Source: a virus. Taken from it: a DNA stretch of 64,000 nt. Positions within the stretch are counted from its first letter, which is position 1. Every line of letters begins with the position of its first letter. The stretch is taken from positions 1 to 64,000 of IMG/VR virus record IMGVR_UViG_3300007765_000005; one strand, 5' to 3'. The translations under genes and the position numbers were made by a program. The notes beneath the pieces were generated by a model. It saw only the letters and a list, made by a program, of their open reading frames with translations. It ran no database searches and had not been told where the DNA came from. Shown piece after piece: positions 8,016 through 15,938 of the stretch.

Positions 8016-9167
8016 CTACCCGACCCTCGGAGAGCGGGTGCTTCCGAGAGACTGCCCGTTTGTTCCCGCCAGAGCAATGGCCCCAGGAACGGTGAAGACC
8101 GTCGTCAGGTTGATGGGAGTCCTCGAAGCGTTCCGGACCGTCACATCCAGGTAGAGAATGGTGAAGTCGACCGGGTCTCTCGAGACCGAGACGTTGTCTA
8201 TGGAGTAGAGCCGCTCTCGGTTCCGAACCGTTTGGTACTTGCTCTGGCTCTGCTGGAGTGTCTGTACCTGCTGGAGAACGGACAGCACGTCTTCCCGGAC
8301 CTGCGCTGCGGCCGCCCCTCCGATCTTGGACCCGATCCGACTCATTACTCGCGAACCGTAGCGAGGATGGAAGGGATTGGACCCCCTCTCAGTCAGAATT
8401 GCCTTGAGGCATATCTGGTGCAGGAGGTCCTCGTTCTCAAGGACCACCATCTCCCCGGAGGTATCGAACCGTGCATCGTTCTCGACGTAGGTCCCCAAAC
8501 ACCGAGGACACCTCTCAGGATGCGCTGTGTACGTGACCTTGAATGTCGGATTGCCCCGAACCTTCCGAGTGAACTGTGGGAATCGGGACCCGACCTGGCG
8601 GACTCCCTGGACACGAACCGTTGGGTAGATGTCTGGGGAGGAGCCGAACCGCCAGGGCGGGTAGACGAACTGACCACGAGCGCCCGTCTGTAGGAAGCCC
8701 ATCGAGGTTGCTGCGCGACCTGAGACCCGGATGAAGCTCTGAGGGCCTGACTCCTGTCGGTCGATGAGGACCAGAGCTCCGCTGGAGGACTCAACCACTA
8801 CGAGATCATCGATCCCGGAGAGGCGGATAGATCTGAGGATCCTATCCAGGAGGACCCGCTCTCCGACAGGGAGGCGAACGCTGGCGGTTCCAGCAGAGGT
8901 CGTGACCGTAAACAGATCACCGTCTGGACCCGCCCCTCGCGTGCACTTCCGGATTGGATAGGGTGCGGCAGAACACGAGACCAGGCGGGCAGGAGCCTTC
9001 AGGCCCTGTGCCGGGACATAGTGGGTGTTGTTCACCAGGATCCGGACCGCACCCGCTCCTGCAATGGGCGCGCGGGTCCGGAGAGAAGTTCGGTCGGACC
9101 CCAATGAGACCGGTTCCTCAATCACGATATGAGGACACGGCCAGCTGATGCGAGCGTCTTGGGACAT
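8016..9167 (-). CDS. Baseplate wedge protein with C-terminal gp25-like domain
   Basis: 383 residues. The gp25/GPW fold lies at about residues 245-370: L-H-Q-I-C-L-K-A-I-L-T-E-R-G-S-N-P-F-H-P, then Y-G-S-R-V, a long Q-rich helix, and D-F-T-I-L-Y-L-D-V-T-V-R. T4 gp25 is only about 130 residues, so some 240 residues are an N-terminal extension of unknown function. It includes a CPRC motif near residue 220. AGAGGGTGG precedes the ATG. It lies directly upstream of the baseplate J gene and should assemble with it in the wedge. Confidence 0.88.
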   Translation of the reverse strand: MSQDARISWPCPHIVIEEPVSLGSDRTSLRTRAPIAGAGAVRILVNNTHYVPAQGLKAPARLVSCSAAPYPIRKCTRGAGPDGDLFTVTTSAGTASVRLPVGERVLLDRILRSIRLSGIDDLVVVESSSGALVLIDRQESGPQSFIRVSGRAATSMGFLQTGARGQFVYPPWRFGSSPDIYPTVRVQGVRQVGSRFPQFTRKVRGNPTFKVTYTAHPERCPRCLGTYVENDARFDTSGEMVVLENEDLLHQICLKAILTERGSNPFHPRYGSRVMSRIGSKIGGAAAAQVREDVLSVLQQVQTLQQSQSKYQTVRNRERLYSIDNVSVSRDPVDFTILYLDVTVRNASRTPINLTTVFTVPGAIALAGTNGQSLGSTRSPRVG

Positions 9168-9191
9168 CCACCCTCTGGTAGAATAGTCCGG

Positions 9192-9485
9192 CTACCGCTT
9201 GACCTGGAACTCCCGGAGGAGAGCCGCCTCTGCGTCCTCCGCTTGTTCCCAGAACTCGAAGGGCGGGGAGAACGTGACCCACTGGTGATGGTGATCCCCT
9301 TCCAGGTAGCCTCGAATGAGGCTTGGGTTCTGGCGGAAGAACTCAGAGAAGATCTCGTCGGCCTCCGGGGTGAATATGTGGATGCCCGTGACGTTCTTGG
9401 TCGCTGGGAGGACCACCTTGCTGGTTCGGACTTGCGCCAGCCGGGAGAGGTGCCTCAGGGTGTCTCGGTTCATGTTCCGGATCAC
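9192..9485 (-). CDS. Small hypothetical protein
   Basis: 97 residues counting from the GTG whose GTGA overlaps the stop of the upstream gene; an ATG four codons later with GAGGAG upstream is equally possible. Contents: a basic helical N-terminus, then a mixed alpha/beta part with aromatic residues (F-F-R-Q, H-H-H-Q-W, F-E-F-W). No motif recognised. It precedes the gp25-like gene in the same direction and may be read with it. Confidence 0.6.
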   Translation of the reverse strand: MIRNMNRDTLRHLSRLAQVRTSKVVLPATKNVTGIHIFTPEADEIFSEFFRQNPSLIRGYLEGDHHHQWVTFSPPFEFWEQAEDAEAALLREFQVKR

Positions 9486-10111
9486 TCCTCGTCGCAGATG
9501 AAGCAGTAGAAGTCGAAGACGCTCAGGTCGATCCGATGAGGGCCTGTGCAGTCAACACACTCCTCGTCCCCACAGCCTTCCCGTGTTGGATGAGGCTTCC
9601 GACACCAGTTACGGTCTGTGTCCAGCTCTGCGCGGCGCTCCGGACACCACTCACGAAGAGCATCCATAGCCTCCGCGGGATTCTTGGAGATCCCAGCCAA
9701 GACACCAACCACGGTTGGGTTGTCGTTGAGGAAGTTGGGGTGTTGGATGACCCAGTCCGCGATTCGGTCCTTCCAAGGGCGGATCCTCAGCAAAACACGC
9801 TGAGTCATAGCCAGGCAGAAATCCGGATGGAAAGTGGAGGACATGGACCAGAAGCATCCCGGATGCTCCCCTTCCATCAGGGTTCCGGAAGCGTACTCGA
9901 GTGGCTGGAACTTCCCGTCGTTGTCCCTCTTGAAGACCACCGCGCCGTGGGTGTGGCCTCCTTGCCCGTAGACGACCAGACAGATCCCAGGCAACCCGGG
10001 AAGATCATGGAGATCGTACTGGTTGGACCCAGAGAGGTCGAGAGCGCCGGGGTCCGCGACAGCTTCCGCCCAGGACATGGGCAAGCTCGCTTGACGTTGG
10101 GGTTCGGACAT
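9482..10111 (-). CDS. Hypothetical protein with Cys-rich C-terminus
   Basis: 209 residues, ATG with AAGGAGG seven bases upstream and a strong promoter-like signal before that. The C-terminal 60 residues hold C-x2-C, C-x4-C-x2-C and C-x2-C arrangements (W-C-P-E, G-C-G-D-E-E-C-V-D-C, Y-C-F-I-C-D-E-E), likely zinc-binding. The middle has G-L-P-G-I-C-L-V-V-Y-G-Q-G-G-H-T-H-G followed by a beta pattern. No family recognised. The end of rIIB runs 107 bases into this gene as the sequence stands. Confidence 0.75.
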   Translation of the reverse strand: MSEPQRQASLPMSWAEAVADPGALDLSGSNQYDLHDLPGLPGICLVVYGQGGHTHGAVVFKRDNDGKFQPLEYASGTLMEGEHPGCFWSMSSTFHPDFCLAMTQRVLLRIRPWKDRIADWVIQHPNFLNDNPTVVGVLAGISKNPAEAMDALREWCPERRAELDTDRNWCRKPHPTREGCGDEECVDCTGPHRIDLSVFDFYCFICDEE

Positions 10112-11291
10112 GGGTGCCTCCTTGCCCGGAGGTTACGTCGCGGCCCCTTCCTCGGAAAACCTCCCGACGCCGCCTCTGGCGCTCCCTGATCAGGACAGTG
10201 ATCAGGCCCTCTTCCCCATCGTGATCCAACTTCCGGAGCCGGCTGGCCCCGACGATCTTCAGGAAGTTGCTGGCGTACTTGCGGAGGTTCGCCATGTTCT
10301 CGTTGACGAGAGCCTCGTCGGGAACCAGGGAGAGATCCCAGGACACCCGTTGCTCCGGGGGTGTGGCCACAGTGCCCTTCTCCTTGCCCAGGAGAGCAGC
10401 GAAGCTGTGGGCGGCCGAGGAAACGGCCGAGGGCGAAGCTCCCTTCTCTGGGGCTGTGGTCGGCTCCTCTTCTCCCGGACCCATCTCGTCCAGGACACTC
10501 TCCACCTCAGGAGTTCCCCCGGCAGGGTTAGGGACCAGGCCGTCCTTGCTGATGTCGTAGACGGTGTCCGGGAGGAGGGCCCCATAGTTGCCGATGACCT
10601 CGTACGTGTTGATCCGCATCTTCTGAGCGGTGTTGCAGATGCAAACCACGTTGGCAGGGTCCACGCGACACACGATGATGCGCCGGTTGTGGGGTCCGTA
10701 GTTGCTGGCGTACTGGTGGTTGCCGACGTGGAATCCCGTGTGGCAGGGGCTGTTGTACTCGTCGGAGACCCGGTTCCGGTCCATGTAGGGCTTGGCGCCG
10801 ATGGAGTTGTCGACCGGGTTTCCGTCCTCATCCTTGTGGACGGAGGTGTAGTCGGGATTCACGGCCTTGTACGCCAGGATGTGGCCCTCCAGGTCGATGC
10901 AGATGCCCCGGGACTTCAGGAACCCCCAGAGACTCTTGACAGCGCGCCAGCTGGGGTTCTTGGACAGACGCTGCCAGAACTTCATGATGGCAGTGGGGTC
11001 GTCCCCAGCCTCGGCCATCGCCACCATGCGCTTGTTCATCTCCGGCGGGAACCGACGGCCGTTGTACATCATGTAGCCCTGGTGGAACCGGAACAGACCA
11101 CCGGTCCACTTCTCGATAGCGTGGCCCTTGGAGAACAGGACCAAGAGCCCTTCGATGTCCTCATCCTGGGCCTTGTCCCGAGCCTCCTCGAAGTTGGGAT
11201 CCCCCTTCTTGAGGGTGTAGATATCCCCGTTCAGGACGATGGTGGCGGACTCGCGGCTGATGTTGTAGTCGAACTCGACTTCGGTGGTCAT
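10005..11291 (-). CDS. rIIB: rIIB-like protein, 3' end possibly frameshifted
   Basis: 428 residues from an ATG overlapping the rIIA stop (ATGA), the T4 rII arrangement. The order of features is that of phage rIIB proteins: an N-terminal segment on the pattern D-Y-N-I-S-R-E-S-A-T-I-V-L; F-W-x-R-L-S-K-N-P-S-W-R-A-V; G-x-I-L-A-Y-K-A-V-N-P-D-Y; and H-x-G-F-H-V-G-N-x-x-Y-A-S-N-Y. T4 rIIB is 312 residues. Here the last 38 codons are basic and overlap the next gene by 107 bases. A T4 run at 10155-10159 in the complementary strand may contain one T too many. With three T the protein would end at 10133, just before the next gene's ribosome binding site. rII proteins are membrane-associated and act in exclusion and lysis control in T4. 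Confidence 0.85.
   Translation of the reverse strand: MTTEVEFDYNISRESATIVLNGDIYTLKKGDPNFEEARDKAQDEDIEGLLVLFSKGHAIEKWTGGLFRFHQGYMMYNGRRFPPEMNKRMVAMAEAGDDPTAIMKFWQRLSKNPSWRAVKSLWGFLKSRGICIDLEGHILAYKAVNPDYTSVHKDEDGNPVDNSIGAKPYMDRNRVSDEYNSPCHTGFHVGNHQYASNYGPHNRRIIVCRVDPANVVCICNTAQKMRINTYEVIGNYGALLPDTVYDISKDGLVPNPAGGTPEVESVLDEMGPGEEEPTTAPEKGASPSAVSSAAHSFAALLGKEKGTVATPPEQRVSWDLSLVPDEALVNENMANLRKYASNFLKIVGASRLRKLDHDGEEGLITVLIRERQRRRREVFRGRGRDVTSGQGGTHVRTPTSSELAHVLGGSCRGPRRSRPLWVQPVRSP
10132..10160 (-). promoter_or_regulatory. Bipartite promoter-like signal (GTTTTCC-N16-CGTAAC)
   Basis: On the minus strand GTTTTCC (10154-10160) is followed after exactly 16 bases by CGTAAC (10132-10137), 20 bases before the ATG at 10111. 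The other members have GTTTCC with three T; the extra T lies in the run that also disturbs the rIIB frame. The TAA inside CGTAAC would be the rIIB stop if the extra T were removed. Confidence 0.6.
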
Positions 11292-13624
11292 GACTTCCTC
11301 TGCGTATCCATGAGCTTGACGTACTGGACCCAATGCTCTCGTTCCCCACGGGAACGGAACATGCCCAGGTAGTTCCTATCGCGCTTTCCGCCGAGCAACG
11401 GATACCGTTTGATGATGTCGTCTCGGAGAGCGGCCGGATCCATCGCTGGGGTGTGTCCTGCGGCCTCAAGAAGCGAGAGAGCCCAGCCCACGTATCCGGT
11501 ATGGAGCGTGTGCTCTTGAGCTTTCCAGAGGTGTTCGGCGAACTTGGTGATCTCGTGGTCCGGCCCCAGTTGTTCGACGAGGAACCTGTGGGTGGGGCCC
11601 AACATCTCTCGATCCGAATACGAGGAGCAGTAGGAGTACGTGGAGACAGAACTGAAGCGAGCCCACTTGATGAAATCCTTCAGTTCCGGATGGGTCCTGA
11701 ACAGGTGAAGGAGGGCCTCGATCTTCCACTCTGCGTAGGGCTTCGCAGGGATCTTCGAGCGATCGGCCTTGGGGTTCTTGATCCCGTAGATCTTGGGGAA
11801 CGGAACCTTGAGGTTCCGGAACAGACTCCGCAACGCTTCGATCTCGACGAAGAAGCCGTTCCGAAGGCTCTCCGGAGTGTCCGGGTCGGCGACAGGCCCT
11901 GGGGACACCGCACGGAACCGGTGGGTCAACACGTACACATCGTCAGCAGAGAGGACGACCTCAGCCGCATCCCAGTAGGAGGACCTCTGGCGGGGCCTGC
12001 TATCCTCGAAGTCCTCCTTCAAGGAGAGGACCTTGGCCTTGTGCTGGGCCTGGGTATCGATGGCCGCCTTCTTGGCCGGGTCCGGAGGAGTAAACTCGAG
12101 GGAGCTCATCCTGAGGATTGGGACTCCGGACATCCCCTTCTTTTCGAGAAGATCCCTGATGTGCGCCTCGGCTGCGTCCACGTCAGCCCTCCGCTTTGGC
12201 ATTACGATCCGGTCGTACGTGGATGCAGCGTACCCACGCCAAGTGTGGTGGGTGTCCTTGATCAGGATACGGGTATTCGAGCTGACGGGGAGGGAGAATG
12301 CATCATCCAGGTGAGACCATTTCCCGTAGGTCCGAACAGGCCGGCGCAAGTTGTACAGGGCCGGGAAGACAGGAAGGGCGGTGCCGTAGGATTTCCTATT
12401 CCGGAAGATCTTGATCCTGTCCTCATTGAGGGACGCCAACTCCGGAGGGAGAGGGAGACCCTTCGGGAGAGCCAAGACGCTGATCCGCTTCTCCCAATCA
12501 GTCGTGGAGCTCTTGGTGACCTTGCTGACAAGGTCACGCATGGCCGCCTGGCACAGGAGGGTGAACCTGCGAACAACAGCCTCGACGGTGCGTTCCGTGT
12601 ACTCGAGATCCTCGCGACTGGCGGTGACCGATACCTCTCCGATGTCGCAGCGGAGAATCCCCCCACGGGTGCGGAAAGCGGACTTGTACTCATCTCCGAT
12701 GAAAGGGAGGATGCGTGACTCTCGGACACGGTACGGGATGCAGCCCATGACCAAGGTCCAATCAGGGGACTCCCGAACAAACCCGCCGTTTTCGTTCTCA
12801 AAGGCGTAGACGGCGGGCTTGAGCTTGACGTTGATGTCGGGCTGGGGCTCGAAGTAGCGGAAGAGGTCCCGTGCTGTGTTGTGGAACTTGATGGAATCCG
12901 AGGGTACCACCGGGACCTTGACCTCGAGCCCCGTCTCAAAATCAGATACCAGCCCCTTGGCGCGAAGCCACTCGATGAACTCGTCCTTGAGTCCTTCCAG
13001 GTCGGGGACTGTAGAGAGGCCCACCCACTCATTGGCAGGCAAGAAGACCGGGATCTCCTTGCTCTCAAGGAAGCTCTCGATGTGCTCTCCGAGAGCCGCC
13101 ATGTGGAAGAGAGTCATCTCTCCCTCGTCCGACTCGTCCAACATTGCGCTGTAGACGCAACGGAGACCACCATGCCAGCTGGCCACAGAGAAGCTGTCGT
13201 TGTATGCGAACGGGGACTTGGCGCCGATGCCGAAGGAGCCTACCTCTTCGTCGGTCTCGTCCTTGGTGGTGTCCCCGTACCAGATGAAGGTCCCGAACAC
13301 GCTGGGACCGAGGAGGTCACGGACTTCCTCTGGTTCGTCAGGATCTCCTGCACGGAGCCCGGGACCCCAGTCCCGGATGACCAGTGACGGCTCCAGGCTC
13401 GTGGGGAGGACCACCCGTATCGGGAGATCCGGCTTCCCAGCGGCTCGGTGGGAGTCCCATGCGTTCCCTCCGATCTCTCGCAATACTGCGAGTATCTTGT
13501 CTCCGTATAGGAAATCCCTGAGGATACGGAAGATTTTCGCGGTTCCTTGGGAACGGATCCCAAACCCTGCTGTCTGAAGCCCGCCTTTTCGGACTATTTT
13601 TCTTTGGGTCCTGTGAGTTCGCAT
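11288..13624 (-). CDS. rIIA: rIIA-like protein, GHKL ATPase fold
   Basis: 778 residues. GHKL-type ATPase motifs are visible: R-E-I-G-G-N-A-W-D-S-H (residues 49-59, the N-box), I-R-D-W-G-P-G-L near 85, and V-G-S-F-G-I-G-A-K-S-P-F-A-Y near 130-144 (glycine-rich lid). T4 rIIA (725 residues) has the same fold and partner rIIB, which follows with ATGA overlap. The first ~45 codons are richer in AAA, AGA and ATA than the rest. They match, but are clearly diverged from, a second rIIA 5' end at 14862-14975 beyond the inserted endonuclease, so this 5' end is probably a replacement that came with the element. Upstream lies CGTAAA, a variant of the GTAAC element. Confidence 0.92.
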   Translation of the reverse strand: MRTHRTQRKIVRKGGLQTAGFGIRSQGTAKIFRILRDFLYGDKILAVLREIGGNAWDSHRAAGKPDLPIRVVLPTSLEPSLVIRDWGPGLRAGDPDEPEEVRDLLGPSVFGTFIWYGDTTKDETDEEVGSFGIGAKSPFAYNDSFSVASWHGGLRCVYSAMLDESDEGEMTLFHMAALGEHIESFLESKEIPVFLPANEWVGLSTVPDLEGLKDEFIEWLRAKGLVSDFETGLEVKVPVVPSDSIKFHNTARDLFRYFEPQPDINVKLKPAVYAFENENGGFVRESPDWTLVMGCIPYRVRESRILPFIGDEYKSAFRTRGGILRCDIGEVSVTASREDLEYTERTVEAVVRRFTLLCQAAMRDLVSKVTKSSTTDWEKRISVLALPKGLPLPPELASLNEDRIKIFRNRKSYGTALPVFPALYNLRRPVRTYGKWSHLDDAFSLPVSSNTRILIKDTHHTWRGYAASTYDRIVMPKRRADVDAAEAHIRDLLEKKGMSGVPILRMSSLEFTPPDPAKKAAIDTQAQHKAKVLSLKEDFEDSRPRQRSSYWDAAEVVLSADDVYVLTHRFRAVSPGPVADPDTPESLRNGFFVEIEALRSLFRNLKVPFPKIYGIKNPKADRSKIPAKPYAEWKIEALLHLFRTHPELKDFIKWARFSSVSTYSYCSSYSDREMLGPTHRFLVEQLGPDHEITKFAEHLWKAQEHTLHTGYVGWALSLLEAAGHTPAMDPAALRDDIIKRYPLLGGKRDRNYLGMFRSRGEREHWVQYVKLMDTQRKS

Positions 13625-13642
13625 AGGCAGTCCTCAACCTTA

Positions 13643-13648
13643 TTTACG
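13643..13648 (-). promoter_or_regulatory. CGTAAA element upstream of rIIA
   Basis: CGTAAA on the minus strand, 18 bases before the rIIA ATG. Position fits the GTAAC family, but the last base differs and there is no GTTTCC box. It lies in DNA that probably arrived with the homing endonuclease. Confidence 0.3.
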
Positions 13649-13772
13649 GTTTTGAAGTAAAACTTGTATCATCTGCTCAAAACCCCACAGCCGCGGAAGA
13701 GGGACCCCTTACTGTTCCCGAAAATGCCTCCAAAAAGACCCTGCCAGGAAACCCCCTCGGAGATCCTTTTGC

Positions 13773-14861
13773 GTGGTTTGCGGGGGAGCCACCTCAAGAG
13801 CAGGAGTTCTTTATTGCTCTGGGAAGTGCCGGAAAATTGACAGGCACCCTGAACAGGTCAAGGATTGCCTTGAGTGCGGCACCCAGCATGCGAACCGGAT
13901 CGCCTTTTGCTCCCAGGAGTGCCAGAGGAACCACGGTAGAATAAAGCGTTTGAAGGCTTGCTTCAGATGTGGGAAGGATACAACCAACTCCAAATACTGT
14001 TCGAGTAGTTGCTCAGCGAAGCACCAATGGGCCTGTGGCGGGGAAGATCAAGAACGGGTCCTCCAACAGCTTCTTCGAGGGAATCAAGAACGCTGGGATC
14101 AGAGATCTCCCCAAGAAATCGAAGAGTACATGAGACCCCTACGGGAAGGGAAGAAAGCCCGGCGTGCAGCCATGACGCCAGAAGAACGGGAACGGGAGAG
14201 AGTACGTCTCCGGGAGCAAGCCAGGAGACAGTGGGAACGGTATTCTCCCGAGCAAAAAGAGCAGGTCAGGAACCGACTCCTCAAGGGGACCTTAGAATTT
14301 TGGCAGAGTGCTCGTTCAGAAACAGCTCGGACGACCGCCCGGGCTAACCTCCAGGACTGGAACGCCAAGCGCATGGGGCCCGCATTCTCAGAAAAGCGAG
14401 CCATCTCTGAGAGAAAACGTATAGCATCTTTGAGAGAATTCTATGCCTCACCGAGGAGCACCCCCATCCGGGAGTTCCACTCCAAACGCATGGTGGGAAA
14501 CAACTACAAGAACCGGTGTATTTGGTATGAGGTCCAGAACGGGGACACCATATCCCTTGTCCAAGGGACTTGGGAGAAACGGGTCGCTGAATGGCTTCAC
14601 CGTTGCGGAGTCTTATGGGAACGACATAGTCTCTGCTACGCAGGACACCGGAGATACACGCCTGACTTCTATATTCCAACATTTGGTATCTACATAGAGG
14701 TCAAGGGATATTTCCCAGAAGAAGCCAAAGCCAAAATGCACAAGGTACTGGGTGAGCATAAAGTGGATCTGAGGATATTCCAAAAAGAAGACTGGCCTTT
14801 GGTCGAAAAGCCATTCGACCCCGAAAGATTAGCTTCCTTCCAGGACAGACACCCTGTGTAG
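13773..14861 (+). CDS. Zinc-finger homing endonuclease with PD-(D/E)XK-like nuclease domain, 5' end probably frameshifted
   Basis: 362 residues from GTG. It has three C-x2-C...C-x3-C zinc fingers, but the first Cys of the first finger is the codon just before this GTG. The open frame continues upstream without a start. An ATG at 13724 in the next frame would give M-P-P-K-R-P-C and join correctly if the C5 run at 13752-13756 had four C. Residues about 85-190 are a charged helical region. The C-terminus (about 275-345) holds W-E-K-R-V-A-E-W-L, R-Y-T-P-D-F-Y-I-P and G-I-Y-I-E-V-K-G-Y, the P-D-x(n)-E-x-K pattern of PD-(D/E)XK nucleases (Vsr-like homing enzymes are of this type). Base composition is more A/T-rich than its neighbours. 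It is inserted antisense in rIIA, immediately next to a severed rIIA 5' end. Confidence 0.85.
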   Translation: MVCGGATSRAGVLYCSGKCRKIDRHPEQVKDCLECGTQHANRIAFCSQECQRNHGRIKRLKACFRCGKDTTNSKYCSSSCSAKHQWACGGEDQERVLQQLLRGNQERWDQRSPQEIEEYMRPLREGKKARRAAMTPEERERERVRLREQARRQWERYSPEQKEQVRNRLLKGTLEFWQSARSETARTTARANLQDWNAKRMGPAFSEKRAISERKRIASLREFYASPRSTPIREFHSKRMVGNNYKNRCIWYEVQNGDTISLVQGTWEKRVAEWLHRCGVLWERHSLCYAGHRRYTPDFYIPTFGIYIEVKGYFPEEAKAKMHKVLGEHKVDLRIFQKEDWPLVEKPFDPERLASFQDRHPV

Positions 14862-14975
14862 AGCACTCCGCAGAATCCGGAAGACACGGGCCTTGGTGCG
14901 GTCGGAGATCCCAAACCGGGCCTTCTGCAGACCTCCGGTGGATACGACTTGGCGCTGCACGAGTTGCGGTTTCAT
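14862..14975 (-). pseudogene. rIIA: Severed original 5' end of rIIA (codons 1-38)
   Basis: Read leftward from the ATG at 14975, the translation aligns with the intact rIIA N-terminus. Shared positions include Q-R, G-G-L-Q, F-G-I and F-R-I-L-R, and the match stops at codon 38, where the endonuclease stop codon begins on the other strand. The ATG directly follows the stop of the upstream gene (TAG-GATG), with TAAGGA ten bases before it, so this is the position where rIIA originally began in the operon. Codons here are G/C-ending (phage style), unlike the intact copy's first codons. If translated it would give a useless 48-residue peptide ending in TAA inside the endonuclease gene. Confidence 0.85.
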
Positions 14976-14976
14976 C

Positions 14977-15756
14977 CTACGTGTCCTTACCGGTCTTGGT
15001 TTCCCGAGGAGCGTGCGCTACACAGCGTTCCGGTCCGTCATGGTAGAGTCTGCAGTTGTTCCCAACCCCCCCGATGTAGAAGCCGGTCTCAGGGTCTGCA
15101 CACAGGCCAGGAAAGCCTGTATGGGAGTCCTTGGAGGCCGTCCTACGGTTCCCCAGAGGAACGGGGCTACGGTACTCCCCCTTCTGGTATTGGGGCTTCC
15201 CAGGGAGCCCTGCGGAGCACATATAGCAGTCCTCCGGGCCGTTGAACCGGCGAACGTTCCGAGGACGTACCTGGTTGCAGAGATACTCCTCGTCCTCGGT
15301 TCCCTCCTTGGGGACTCTCTGGAAGTTGGGGTGCCCGCAGTCCATGATCCGGTGGGGAGAGGGAGCCTTGGGTTTTTCCGGAATCCGGATCCCAGGGGAT
15401 TCCGTCCTCTTGGAGGGAGGCTTCTTGGCCGGTTCCTTGGTCTCTGGGGGGATGAACAGGTACTCGCCATCCTTCTTGAACAGCTTGGCCTGGATTCCCG
15501 CAGCCACGACCTTGTCGAACAGGCTCCGGCGCAGACGGCTCCGTCCCAGGGCCTTGCGGACCAGGGGGATCCAGTGAGTCTGCTTGGGATACTCCTTGCC
15601 TGCGGACTCCAGCTCCAGGAGGGCCTTGCGAAGCGCCTGGGCTGCCGCGAGCTCCGAGGTGTCCCTGGCCGGCTCTGCCGGAGGAGGAGCCTTCTTGGTG
15701 GTGGGGGTCTTGGGTCCCTTGGACCAGTTCATGATCAGGTCGTCTACCGATGCCAC
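14977..15756 (-). CDS. Hypothetical protein with wHTH-like centre and Cys-rich C-terminus
   Basis: 259 residues from GTG, chosen because CGGAGG lies five bases upstream; the start overlaps the end of the preceding gene. Residues about 35-105 are helical and basic (L-V-R-K-A-L-G-R-S-R-L-R-R-S-L-F-D-K-V-V-A-A-G), like a winged-helix arrangement. A P/K-rich linker follows. The C-terminus has D-C-G-H-P, D-C-Y-M-C, L-C-A-D and N-C-R-L-Y, possible metal ligands. No family recognised. It would originally have been followed directly by rIIA. Confidence 0.7.
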   Translation of the reverse strand: MASVDDLIMNWSKGPKTPTTKKAPPPAEPARDTSELAAAQALRKALLELESAGKEYPKQTHWIPLVRKALGRSRLRRSLFDKVVAAGIQAKLFKKDGEYLFIPPETKEPAKKPPSKRTESPGIRIPEKPKAPSPHRIMDCGHPNFQRVPKEGTEDEEYLCNQVRPRNVRRFNGPEDCYMCSAGLPGKPQYQKGEYRSPVPLGNRRTASKDSHTGFPGLCADPETGFYIGGVGNNCRLYHDGPERCVAHAPRETKTGKDT

Positions 15757-15938
15757 GGATACCTCCGACGGACGTTCGACTCGCCCTCCTGCTGCGCCTG
15801 GGTTTGGACGTTTTGGAAGAGAACGAGCCACTGACGAGCCTCCTCATCCGACATCTCAGAGATCCGCTCTCGGACCAGGTTCATGGCGTGCCCTCCCCGA
15901 GTGCGGCGGACCAGGATTTGTAGGCTTCTCTTGCTCAT
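15744..15938 (-). CDS. Small hypothetical protein
   Basis: 64 residues. The ATG overlaps the stop of the upstream gene (ATGA) and its own stop lies just inside the start of the next one. The N-terminal 20 residues are basic; residues 20-50 form an acidic/amphipathic helix (I-S-E-M-S-D-E-E-A-R-Q-W). No family recognised. Overlap with both neighbours and matching codon bias support it. Confidence 0.65.
   Translation of the reverse strand: MSKRSLQILVRRTRGGHAMNLVRERISEMSDEEARQWLVLFQNVQTQAQQEGESNVRRRYPWHR

Noticed and set aside
7080-8693. Long open frame on the plus strand opposite the baseplate genes
   Set aside because: GC-rich DNA gives long antisense frames; this one is Arg/Gly/Val-rich without motifs, while the opposite strand encodes baseplate J and gp25 domains. 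The same holds for long antisense frames opposite the polymerase (19.3-20.8 kb) and the spike (40.8-42.3 kb).
13773-14861. Intron in rIIA
   Set aside because: The endonuclease is antisense to rIIA and the downstream rIIA copy is complete with its own start, so splicing is not needed.
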